From Punica granatum (Eukaryota; Streptophyta; Magnoliopsida; Myrtales; Lythraceae), in NCBI RefSeq assembly GCF_007655135.1, contig NC_045128.1, positions 32,024,811-32,088,810 on the forward strand: a stretch of 64,000 bases of DNA, given 5' to 3'. The notes beneath the pieces are model-generated. The model saw nothing but the letters and a program-made list of their open reading frames with translations. It did not search any database and had not been told where the DNA came from. Each line of letters starts with the position of its first letter. The first letter of the stretch is position 1. The position numbers were made by a program, and so were the translations under genes. Positions 12,967 through 24,978 of this stretch are shown in pieces.

Positions 12967-15900
12967 AACAAGCAGGGGAGCTTGGAGACCTACAAATACT
13001 AGCTAATCTCTTGGGACAACAATAACTCAACACATAAATATCGACATATTGCAACTTAGCTTAGCTCAAAAGCATCCTTCCTCTTATCTTAGGAGTAGGG
13101 TAATTTAGATAATCGAACTTGTAGTGGCAGGGCTTATCCCTCAATGATTTAGATTCAAAGTCTGTGACAGTAAGAGCACTCCTCAACGACACGGTCACGA
13201 CTCCATTAGTTCTTGTTCAGGAAGGTTGTCACCATCCTACGGCATTTGCTTTTCGAGCATTCAACGTCGTTACAATTCTTCCAAATTATTGAACTTGGAC
13301 AAGCTCGAGTCAAGGTTTTTTAGAGCCTAAACTACTTATGTCGATAGAAAGCAGAGTAGGTAATCATCCCTAACATTGTTTCGAATCTGTTATCTTTTAA
13401 TATTTCAATTGTAATTCTCATATTGTTATTAAAGATCATAATTCATTTTCATTCAATTGCTTTACAATTGCGTGTTTCTCTCTATTGTCACGAATTCCCT
13501 GTACGTAATGCATTACCTAAAAGAATCTATATTTGAACCGAAAAAAAGTTCTCCAGAAAACTGAAAATTGGAAACTGCCTTTTCTAGTCTGTCAAAATCC
13601 GTATATAGAGAAAAATGATTCATTTCAACTATATTTGAAAGATAAAGCTGAAGAATTTTCATATATTTTTAATTAATCTTATGATTTTGTTTTTCTCATT
13701 TTCATTTTCTTTTCCAAAACACCATAACAAACACCACAAACACCCACCCCCCGGCGGGCAAAATCGTAATCATGTACGTCGTTCCAAAACTTTGACGCTT
13801 TCCTTCGAGTTGTGGCAAAATCAGTGGTCTCCTACAGAGAATTAAGGACAAGAAAAGCAATGCTCGGCATGCTCCCACCAAGGCAGTATCATTTCAATTT
13901 TCATATTCCGAACAATATGATCATGCAAGATCAAACAATTAATAAAGTGAAGATTCTTCTACGACAAAAAATAAATTAATTAATAAATTGGCCGGTAATT
14001 CAGTTGGCTGATCCGTGGCAGTTGCTAGTTACTAAAACAAGAAAAAATAATTATTAATTAAGATTTTAATTTTCCACAAAGAAAAGAAAAGGAGGATTTT
14101 GGGGAGATTTCCTCAACTAAAGCTGTAAAAGAACTCAGGTACATATATTTTTAGCTTTACGTTATTCGACGACATTAACATTTAACACAGTCCGGCCTAA
14201 AAAATCTGCCCCTAGCTCTTTATTATTTTTGAGTTGATTAAGTATAATCGAAGGCATAATTCTTCCTGTATAACTCGGGACTGGATGAACGAATTAAATA
14301 TACTCCGCTTATTGAGTGTGCACATAATATTTTTAAATAGATGATCAGTTAAATATACTCGAGTTCATTGAGTGTGGAAAGGAATATATATATTACATTA
14401 AACATAATTACAATACAATTGATCTAATATAATCCCTTGAAGTGGTTAATTAGTTAAGTAAAATGTTGAACAGTGGGGAGTATACTATTTGCTACGGTTT
14501 AATTAATGGATGCACTAATTGCATATCATTAGACGTAATTACTCATAAATATGCGATGAGATTATGTTCACCTGAATAACATTATATTTTTAGGCGTACT
14601 GAAAGAGATTTTCGTCGGAGCGTGCTTGCATCGAAATGTTGCCTCATCTTTACTGGACCAAAGTGTTGGGGCCTAACTCTTAAGGACCGCTCAACCACGA
14701 TATGTTTCCCCTTTAAGATTTGTAATTAAAAACCCTAGCTAGATTGGTGCATCTCTATGAGATTGAGATGGGGGTCCATTCAATTTTAGCTTAGCTTTAC
14801 GCAATCTCCGAAAAAGAAGCTTCCAAGTTTCTCGATGAAGCAAAATATATTATGTTGCTGGGGACAATGTCTTTTCCCTCATTATTATTATCATTATTAA
14901 ATCGGGAGCTCTCAGGCCCTGTAAGGCTTTCATGCGGTATCACAAATAATGCAAGTTCGAAACGTCACGTATGATGCGATGAAGTAACAAAATTAGAGCA
15001 TATGGTTACAATCATCTGATTATTTTGTAGTGAGGATATGAAAGTACATGCAAAAAAAAAAGTATAGGAAAATCAAATTTGGAAATATCTTCAACACGCC
15101 GAGATAAACTGAACAATACTGCATTCAATTTTGTATTTCGTCGGAAAAGAATTCCTCGAGAGATTTTTTAATGCGTGTAATTTACTTATTTTACTATAAT
15201 TTTAGATAATTACTTACATATATGGTGTAAATTTTAAAAGTGACTGCACCTTAAATCTTTTTTAATATTTTTCATCCGCCAAATGAAAGGTTCTCGAGGC
15301 CCTTGCGGGTATCAACCGGTGGACCCCAACGTTGATCCAATGGTTACCAAGGCTTCGTGTATCGATGGCATGGGTCATGGATGGGAGAATTTCCCTCCGT
15401 GGAATCGTATCTTTGGTGCTTGTTTGTCCTCGCTTTGAAATGGAAACAATCTTTTTCCTTTTTATGGAAGATATTGAGCACGAAGCTTTCTTAATCAGAG
15501 TGATTGCCCAATTTTTTTAAAAAAATCCAAAAAAATTGGATTTTGAGGGGTCCTCATCGGCATTTCAGCTTTTCCTCCTTTATTTTTTTTCTCTTTTAAT
15601 TTGGGTGATTCTCGTTATTGGTTACTAATTATTGATTAGACAACTATCTAATGTACGTTCTCGAAGAAACGTAATGTCGGGGGTTATGTGATACTCTTAC
15701 TCATTATCCCAATTATACATGCACTGTACGTCGTTGCTCTTGTTGATTGTATGTCAAGAGTTGACATATGTGGACCGTTTTGGTTCTTCACGGATATATC
15801 CACATCTTCTATTTGATATTATATATGTGACATTCAGGCTGAAAGTCGAGTTGCAGTCTCTAGAGAGTATTATTTTCAACGGCATTAGATAACATCATAC

Positions 15901-16743
15901 GTAATGGTGATACGTAACAAGTGTGGTGCGTGGTGTCCGGTTGGGCATCATTATTGGATATCTACTTGCTTTCATATATAAAATTTAACATGTCATTCTT
16001 CAACCTCATCATTCGTACGTAAGACTAAAGCTCATACGACGATTGGAATACTTGTGTCAACTGCCACTTGACATAACGCCGGTATATAAGATTTCAAAGT
16101 CGTAACTTTACGACTAATATAATACGGGCCTAATTTGAACGTGAAAAGCAGCATCCCATATTAGGGGGCTTTGGGAGTCATATATTATCTCATGAATGAA
16201 ATTTCTTAAAATGGTCGAGGTCCAAACTCATAACGGGCTATATGGGTATGGTGATTGATGGGCCGGCCGATTTGCCCCTATTGAGTTGTTCTCTTAAGAG
16301 CCTTAATGCTACTATCTATGACTCCTCTTCGTTCCCCTTCAGTTTTTTTTTTTAGGGAAAGAGGAAAAAAAAACTAAAATGACTTCATGATAATTATTAT
16401 CGTATATCTCAGTAGCCCCAGCATCCCCTCCTTGCAATTACGATAACGATTTTGGGTATAGACTGCTCACACATTGTGAACAATTACGATATGAAATATC
16501 AAAAAATAATGCAGTTGAAGCCTTGTCATGAAACCTATTTGATTTGATCCAACCGGTTGTGCATCAACTGAAGTTTGTAATTGAAAACGGTGTATGTTGT
16601 TGTTATTTTGGATTGCAGATGGACAAGAACTGGCCAGTAGGCCCCATGTGATTAATTCGTCCCCAACGTAAAGGGGAATGACTGATAGAGTATATTCTTT
16701 ATCCCAATCCCCAATCCCCCTCTCTCGCTCTTACTCTGTATAT
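12967..16743. other. AT-rich intergenic DNA without a supported gene
   Basis: No gene or RNA is recognised. Short frames (for example 15332-15520) look random. Confidence 0.45.
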
Positions 16744-16821
16744 TATATATATATATATATATGTATGTATATATCATGTTCTGTATATCATACATACATA
16801 CCTATATATATATATATGGGA
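16744..16821. repeat. TA/CATA-rich microsatellite cluster
   Basis: Two (TA)n runs separated by GTATGTATATATC-like sequence and tandem CATA units. Confidence 0.85.
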
Positions 16822-16876
16822 TGATGGGACCAGCGATATCAAATGGACATGACAAAGGCTCCGAGCCACAAGCAGT

Positions 16877-16920
16877 CACGTGCTACCTTCTTCCCCCTTG
16901 CATGTGTCGCCTATAAATTC
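16877..16920 (+). promoter_or_regulatory. Promoter-like G-box plus TATA motif
   Basis: A G-box core CACGTG at 16877-16882 is followed about 30 nt later by CTATAAATTC at 16911-16920. No coding region is recognised downstream, so this could belong to a non-coding transcript or be coincidental. Confidence 0.3.
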
Positions 16921-18228
16921 AAGACCTAATATAATTATTAAGAACAATCACACACACACACGCACATATATATATATAATTGCTTTCTATTTTTTTATTT
17001 GTATGTAAAATATATGTATATTTTGTAAATTAACAAGTTCATCTCGTCACACATGCCCTTCTCTATCTCCTATGCCACTCTGTACCCAGATTTCATTCTT
17101 TTCTACTTTATGGCCTTACTTAGCTATAAATTGACGATCCAGCCATAAGTATATGTGTGTGCATAGTAAAGAATGTCATCAATTATCATCAGATGTGTTA
17201 CATATAGAGGACGTTCGAGGCGTGCCCTTTTATGATGAATTTATAAGTATCCGTCTCCCCATATATGCAAGAACCAATTAGCTAAGTTAGATCGAAACCT
17301 TTTTCTTTTCTGGTTATTGATAAATTGATGATGGTTGGAAGGAAATATATACTTCTCCAGAAAAGGAAAAATGGAGAAAAGACCCAGAATAGCCCGTGGG
17401 ACATGTAGTTCCAGTTATCTAATTTCGTTGTCCACCTTGTTCATTAATGAGTCAAAAATTAGGTACAATATAAAATTTCTTCGTGAGAAAAAGAATTTGT
17501 TACATTACAGCAACAATATCACTCTCGACTTGAGACATAAATTAGGTCTCGTATATCAACAGCACTTCCCGTACCGTTTTATTAATTTCCTCCTCCCCTA
17601 TCTATATCCTTTTCTAGGGTATATATATATATATATATATATTATGTGCCTCCTAATTTGTATATGAAGAGGAAGTTCTCTTCATTATCCGACATGGCTG
17701 ATTAATCTGTAAATATATGAATATAAATTAATTTGGCTATAGTAAACATTTTTTAAAAAATTTTTATATATTGCGTTTGATAAAGGTCTTAGGATTTGGA
17801 TCAATGAAGGGTTTGAGTCTTGGGGGAGCCAAATAAAAATGAAAAATTTTCAAATAAGAGGCGAACGGGTATTAATATTATCGAAAATCGAAGGAAAAAA
17901 TTATGTAAACTTTTACTGGGTGTCAAGATCTTCGAAGGATGACTGCCTTCCTCGGTCCATCAAAGTTGATCCTGCCATGAATATTATTAAAACACGAATA
18001 GGGGTATGTATGGCATAAGCTTTTCAGGTTATTGATTGCAGACAGAGACCACTTTATTTGACGGCACAAAATTTGGATAAACCCTTCCTTTAATTCCATC
18101 TTTGACTTTGGAATTCTTTTGGCCACCTCTTCTTGAACCTTTCACCTTCCATCGCCCTTGCCCGACATACGTACATACATAATAATTCCTCCATGAATAG
18201 CCATATCTATATCGTAAAATCAACGTTA
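16921..18228. other. AT-rich intergenic DNA with short microsatellites
   Basis: Includes CA/TA runs at about 16950-16978 and a (TA)n run at about 17620-17642. The frame 17335-17667 runs into the (TA)n tract and is not credible as a gene. Confidence 0.45.
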
Positions 18229-18800
18229 GGGCCCGCTTGGTTCAGGTAAGAAAATGAAAAGAGAATGAGGTGAAACGAGATGGAATCGGAAACGAAATGA
18301 TAAATTTTCATTTTTATTAGGTTTGATAAGAAATATGAATTCAATTCAATTTATTTTTATTTGTTTCATTGTCTATGAATTGGAATCAAATTTCAATATA
18401 TGATAATTATTCGAAATATTTAAGCAAACGATTAACAAATATTCACGTGGTTCAAATAATTATTTATATAATGTATATTGAAATTATTAAGTATGCTTGT
18501 CGAATTGTTGATCGATGAGATACCCTACGAATTAATATGCTGACTGTGTTTGTTGATCTTGACAACATCTAATCTTTTTACCAGTTTGCCGTTCATCGAC
18601 CATTTACAAGATTTTCTTTACATTTTTAATCGAATTCTCAGTCCAAAATGAGATTAAAAAATAAAATAAGTTAATTTTGATTTCCCATCTCCATTCCCTG
18701 GGAACCTCAGGGAATAGAAAATTTCCCAATATGGGGAATCAATTTCCCTGTATAAGGGAAACGGTTTCTGATTTTCGTAAATCAAACACTTACAATCGGA
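18229..18800. repeat. Possible non-autonomous DNA transposon (MITE-like)
   Basis: It starts with GGGCCCGCTTGGTTCAG, a terminus style common in plant hAT/Harbinger MITEs. It runs through A/T-rich DNA to a region ending in ATCAAACACTTAC, which loosely resembles an inverted terminus. Target duplication and exact ends were not found. Confidence 0.3.
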
Positions 18801-19250
18801 ATGTTTCATTACAATATATTGGGATCATCATGATCTACCCATAGCAATTCCTCGTTAGTCGATTTGATAGATGAATCTTCTACATAGACCTTGAAGTACT
18901 TTTTCATGGCCTTTCAACATGATTCACACTTGAAATTGTACAATGAAACCTACCGAAAAATTGTACAATGTAAGAACACATTCAATAAGTTCACTCACTT
19001 CATATAATTTGTAGCGTGTATATGAAAATATAAAGTATATCCGAATTTTTTATCCGGCTAATTAATCACCTCAAACTCTCACGTGAACTTCGCGTAAATT
19101 TACGGGACAGATGAATCTGGCACATGTGTTTACTAATTAATCACATGTGATAATTTCTTTCAATTGAACAACCACTTGTCGCGTGTGCTCTTGGTAACGT
19201 CAACATCTAATATCATATCCCACTTTAATTTAAAAACGCTCGTAACTCAG
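18801..19250. other. AT-rich spacer, nothing recognised
   Basis: No gene or clear repeat is seen. Confidence 0.4.
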
Positions 19251-19440
19251 TATTAACTGACGCCGTCAAACCTCACGGACTCATCCCATTCGTTCGTCAT
19301 CAACAGCCAGCCCCAGGTGGCGGGCAAAAGAGAAAGCCGCCGTGTCTGGTGAAACCGTGAATTAACTCCGTCCACATCAAGATTCCCGTGCCCGCCGTTG
19401 ATAGTCCCCCGCCTGCCGGCTGCCCCTATATTCTCATTTT
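19251..19440. other. Isolated GC-rich island in AT-rich DNA
   Basis: About 190 bp markedly richer in C and G than its flanks, followed by a CCTATATTC TATA-like motif. No reading frame is supported. It may be a remnant promoter or exon. Confidence 0.3.
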
Positions 19441-19825
19441 CTATATCTCCGAAAATAAATTAAATTCATGCTAATAATTGATAGTACCATCTTTACAAAT
19501 GACCTATCCATCAACTATGTTAAGGAACCTATGAATTCCATATCAATAAATAAAAAAAATCCTAAATTTTATAAGATGGCTGAATATGACCAGTTATCAG
19601 TTTAAATTTTTTAATTGAATATGATCCAACTATTTATATATTTAGAAAAAAAATTAGTAGATCAAATAATTAAAACTAACTGATAAATCGTAAATGGGTT
19701 CCTAATCGGGTGTACGACCTTGACTCAAATCTAAGAAATCATGGATGAATATGTCAGTGTTTGTTGTGTCCCTCATTTTCGTTTTCTTATTATTCATTAT
19801 TAGATGATGGGCCTCTCTTTCAGCA

Positions 19826-19835
19826 GAATTAATAA

Positions 19836-19880
<45 letters not shown>
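19826..19880. repeat. (AAT)n microsatellite
   Basis: An almost perfect AAT run of about 45 bp. Confidence 0.95.
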
Positions 19881-20433
19881 CTATTTCTTCCTATAATTTT
19901 TTAATGAATAGATTGGGGAAATTGGGGTTAGGTGGTGTGAGAATGAAGTAGGTGAAGCTTTGGATATACGCATGTGAAACAACATTAATTGCCCGTTTTG
20001 ACAAACACGAGGATGCTTCCCCTTTTGGATTTAGGTGCCTACCACTATGTTCTTAGCAAATCACCTATCTAGTCATGGGATTACATTATCTTTGTTTTGC
20101 TCTTCCAAGGGGAATATTTTTCTTCAACTATTTACACCTAGTAATTAATACAAAAATGATTAAACCTCCTAAAATTGTAGGCTTAAACCTCCTCTATTTG
20201 AAAGAACTAGGAAAGTAGCTCCAACTAATATTACCTTTTTGCATGTAATGATGTGACTCAAAAATTCTTCATTAAAATCTTAAGACGGTTGAGAGGTAAA
20301 TTTCTCCTCTGAGATTATTTCGCATCTTGAGGAATCAAACCGTAGTCACATTAAGGTGAAGATTACTTATCACTAAAATTTACCTTCCGAAATATTGTAC
20401 CAAAATTAGCCCTTCTCATATATGTATGTGTAT

Positions 20434-20522
20434 GTATATATATATATATATGAGAGAGGCTTTTTCTAGGTGATATAATAATAATAATATTATTATTATT
20501 ATAATAATTATAATTATTATTC
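20434..20522. repeat. (TA)n followed by a palindromic ATA/TAT microsatellite
   Basis: A (TA)n run at about 20434-20452, then ATAATAATA immediately followed by TATTATTAT, which could fold into a hairpin. A further (TA)n run lies at 20647-20666. Confidence 0.85.
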
Positions 20523-20699
20523 CATCTTCTAATTAAATCACAAAACAGTAGGTGCAAGAACTGGAATAGATTAAATATATCTGTCCACGCGGATCTCACT
20601 AGCTATATAAGTATTCTCTACATTGTGTAGTACATGCTAACCTCTCTATATATATATATATATATACACGCGCACATTTGCTAATAGGGATACTAGGGC

Positions 20700-22530
20700 T
20701 TCGGCGTTAAAAAAAAATTGATCGGAAAATAATCAATTGAGAAAAGAAGGTGAAGTGTCAGTTTGATATGGTAGAGAGAGGGGCATAATAGAGAGAGGAG
20801 GAAGGGAGAGAAGAGAAAATGGCAGAGGTGGGTGATTATTATATATCCAATCTATATCTATATAAAATAATAAAAATCCTATATAATAAAAGTCAGGATA
20901 GAACATAGGAATGCCCACGTAGAACGAATGAGCTCTTTCATTGCATGATCTTTCGTCTGACCACCAATATAATTGCAATAAGTGGTGTAATGTCATGTTG
21001 CCGCCTCACTTCCGAAACCTGAAAGGACTAGTATTCATGGAAGATGATAAGACTAATTTATGAGTGAATACAATAAATTACCATATGGAGTGGTGTTGTA
21101 ATTCACGAGCTAAAATCTATTTCAGGAGGAATGAGTATAATTTCTCTGATGTGCGGGCTTCGATGAAGATAGCGGAATGACATTACAAATCTAACTTGAG
21201 AGTCAAATCTCTTTTCACAATTATAAGAAGAATTACATCTTTCATAGATTACAGCCGTATTAGTACATACTTTCGATTATAGATGTGTGTGTAATGTCTA
21301 CTTACTGAATTAACTACTTTGCAAGATTATACAATTAAAAAAAAGGTTTTCGTTGTTTTTATAAAGAGTTATTCAATGTGATTTGACAATTATCCGTGCT
21401 CCCAAGTTGCTAGGGGATTATTGCATTTGGAGAGTATAACTCAACCTATACAATTTAGGGTTGCACAGGCTTGAAAAAATAACTTTTAGATTTGAAGAGG
21501 AAAAAAACCTCATATTGAAACATGAGGTATGAATATTTTCCTATATATAGTATTAATGTTAAAAGAATTTATTGAACACAATATTTCTAGCCTACGCATA
21601 TGCGGGCCAGTTCGTCTAGTTTACTATTTATCTTGTCATCTAATCATTAAAAAAAAAGATGTAATATGGGTAGATATGAAGGATGAAAATGAGAACAAAG
21701 ATAAGAATCTTTGCCTTATGTAGTAATGCATATATACGTGCGTTTGCATGTGTAAGCATAAAGGTGTATGTTTCAGTGTCATTATTTACAATTATGTCCA
21801 TATTTCTTGGACATTCTTATATATTTATAAGTTCACTCCACTCGTGGAAATGATATATATTTATGAACTTTAGCCGGCTGAAATTGGTAATATAAAAGTT
21901 TCTTTTAATGCCTAAAAAATAATTCCATCATCTTACTAGCTAGAGGGGAAAAAAAGAGCATAAAATACATTCCGAACTTGAATTGTTCGATTATCTAATG
22001 AGTTTTTTTCTTGTCTTTTCTTTTTTTGCATGAAATACTAATTAGTATTCATGAATCCAGTAAGTCCCAACTAATTCAAGTTTGAGTTGAATTGGTCCAT
22101 TAAAGTGTAAAATTCTTCAAGTTGTAGATTTTTTTTCATTCATATGGTTTGAATTTAAAACCTTACTTAAGATAAATACGCATCAAATTATTTGAACTAA
22201 CTCATATTAGTAGTTATCTCAATTAGTTAATAAAAATATATCTAGATTTTTGATATTATAATCTATGAAGTCTAGCTAGTTTTGTTAAAAGTAATAAATA
22301 AATTAATAATGCTCGCAATTAGGGATGGATGGGAGCTTTAGAGTGCGTAACTCAAAAAAAGAAAATGTTCTTATTCGCCCCGAAAATCACTCCCTTTTAT
22401 CAAAATCCTGGATTCATACTTGGTTGTAAAATTCCATAACTGTTATATGATGTGGTGCAATTTTTTTTTTAAATATAGTTATCGATGGAGAGAAAGTTAG
22501 GAGAACTATATCCACATACTAATCAATAAC
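20700..22530. other. AT-rich intergenic DNA without a supported gene
   Basis: No gene or RNA is recognised. Confidence 0.45.
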
Positions 22531-22536
22531 CCGAGT

Positions 22537-22990
22537 TCAGACTTTATTTGGTTTTAAAATAAAAAAACTTTACTCTATCCAAGTCAATCATTTAATAAAA
22601 AATCACTATGAGTAAGAAATTTTTTGATTTAATAAAATAAGTGATTTTTTATTTTTCTCTCAAAAATATTTCCTTATCCGTACCATTCATTTCTTCTTCC
22701 CATACATTTCTTTCTTTAACTAATTAAATACCTAATTTTTAAACACTTAATTTATCAAACACCATCTAAGTATATTGAAGATCTTTGTTTGGTTTTAAAT
22801 AAAAAAATTTACTCTTCTCAACTAAACTCTATTCTTTTCAAAATTCAACACCGTAATGATTACTATGTTGTCTTTTTATTCATTTAATAACAATTTTCAC
22901 TCATAATATTTTTTATCCATTTAATAACAATTTTTACTCGTACTTTTTCTTAATAATTTTTATAATCAATTTTGTAATAATAAATTTTTT
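22537..22990. repeat. Two adjacent related MITE-like repeats
   Basis: The phrase TTTGGTTTTAAA followed by a short A-run and TTTACTC appears at about 22546 and again at about 22789. The first unit closes near 22765 with ATCAAACACCATCTAAG, an inverted-terminus-like end. The second has no clear end. Family assignment is uncertain. Confidence 0.4.
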
Positions 22991-23220
22991 TTCACACCTA
23001 TATATACATACATATTTATATTTTTACGTATACATATATTTATCAAAATTTATAATTATTATATAAAATCAAAATAAATTGGATCATAATCCAACTTGAA
23101 ATGAAAGAATTGCAGTGGCGCGACCCTCCCTCACCTCCAACCCAACAATTTCTCCTCTCGATTCCTTAGCTCCCGCCCTGCCCCCTTATTCCCAAAAAGG
23201 AACAAGAGAAATCTGACAAG

Positions 23221-23853
23221 ACTTGTTCCGTACGGAAATGGCTCCACGTGGCAGGAACCCAATCCCCTGGTGGCTCGCTTCCCTTCCATGGCCGAGGAAC
23301 TGGTCCAAGGAGGGTTTAGTGGTTGGTTATGGTTTTTACCTGTCTTCTCCTCTCTTTACTTTTCGCTTCCCCTTCAACTCCTTCTCCCCTCTCCCGCATG
23401 GCCCATGACATCACGAGACCAATTTTACTGGCTGGTCTTAGTTTTGTGGTCAATATATCCTCACCCCTTTCTCTCTCTCTCTCTCTCCTCATCTGTATGT
23501 ATATGTGTATGTATGTATATATACATATTTGGTGGGTTTAAGCACAGATTTTTGGGTGGTTTTTGTACAGAGAAACCAAGGGGATCTTGTCCTGTCCATT
23601 GATCGTGAAATAGAATAGGCTCAAGGACACGGGAGAGCATTCATAAGACAATCATCAAAGGTTCCTTTCCTTTTATTTTATGGATCTCTTGATGGATGGG
23701 TTGGTGTTGTTTCTGCATTTTGATTGATTGATTCTCTTGTACCCTCTCCTCAAATCTCTGGGATTTGCGCAACTCCAGACGAAAGACCGTTCCTTGCTGA
23801 CAAATTTGAAGAGTTCCAAGCTCCAACAACCCAACAAGGTTGTCGTTCAGGAG
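23221..23853 (+). promoter_or_regulatory. Promoter and leader exon of the TRP gene
   Basis: A perfect G-box CCACGTGGC lies at 23244-23252 and a (CT)n run at about 23468-23490. A leader exon ends at the donor GAG-GTGAGT (gt at 23854), and a matching acceptor is at 24913. This gives a leader intron of about 1.06 kb (23854-24913) and a second non-coding piece before the ATG at 24979. Confidence 0.5.
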
Positions 23854-24978
23854 GTGAGTTTGGGTCTGTCCCTTTTGGTTGATCTGCTCTTTTTTGTCTA
23901 ATCTTGGAAATATTGATTGATCTTGAGCTTGCCCATCTGCGGATTTCGATCGGAATTCATAATTCTGATGGTATCGTGTTGAAATTTGAGGAAATGGGTT
24001 TTGCAGCTGGATTCTGCTTTTTAGAGTTCTTCGCCTAATCAAAGATCTGATCTTTGATCGGTAGGATCGGTTTTGTCTCTGGGAATTCGATTTTAACGGT
24101 CAATTCCTAAGCTCAGAAAGTTTGTTGAGGCAGTGGATTTTCTTTTCTGGGATAAAATTCTTGAGGTTTATGGGTTTTAGTTTAGTTCGTTTCTTGATCC
24201 TAGAAACCCAAAATGCTTCAAATTTCCTCGATCAGATGATGATCTCTCCACCGTTTTTGGCCCTTTTCGTCTGTATTCTACTGTAAAATTCTGTGTGACA
24301 ATCACTGTTTTTGATCACTGCGATCATGGATGTTGATCTGGCTAATGAGATCAAATGTATTTGTATTTCATGTTCTTACACGATGGAGAAGTAAAAGGGG
24401 AGCCTTGATTTCATTTCTGGGTAACCCATCTCGTAAGTTTGCGACGAGTTTTATATATATCGTCCTGTTTAATTATTTTGACTGCCCATGGAGAGTGAAT
24501 TCCTGGGTCTGATCCCTCTTATAAGTTCCAATTAGAATGTGCTGTTTCGCAAACCCGATTTGCAAGTGAGTTTGGGACTTTGCTTTTAGTCCAGTATTCA
24601 ATGATCTTAGATCATTGCAAACCCGATGTGCTTTGATTGCTTCAATTATCTTAGATCATGCTCTGTGATGGGTCTTGAATTTTCCATTTGTGGTCTTTCC
24701 GTGCATGATCAATCTGATAGGTTGGACTTCAACTGATTTTCAAATTTGGTCCATTCGGAAAAAACTAATTTCTGCTTTTGGCAATGCGTTATATTTTTCT
24801 CCGCCTTCCAAATAAGAACTAACAGGCTTTCACATTATTTGCATAAAGAAATTAGTCTGTTAGGTTACGTCATCTTGAAGACTAATGTCTTTCTTTAATG
24901 TTTCTTTCAACAGGGGATGCAAAATTCGCTCCTTTCTGTTCAAGGAACCCTCATCTGATTGTCATGTGTACCTGAGCT

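Noticed and set aside
17335..17667. 110-codon plus-strand frame
   Set aside because: It ends in a (TA)n tract coding Ile-Tyr repeats and has no family likeness.
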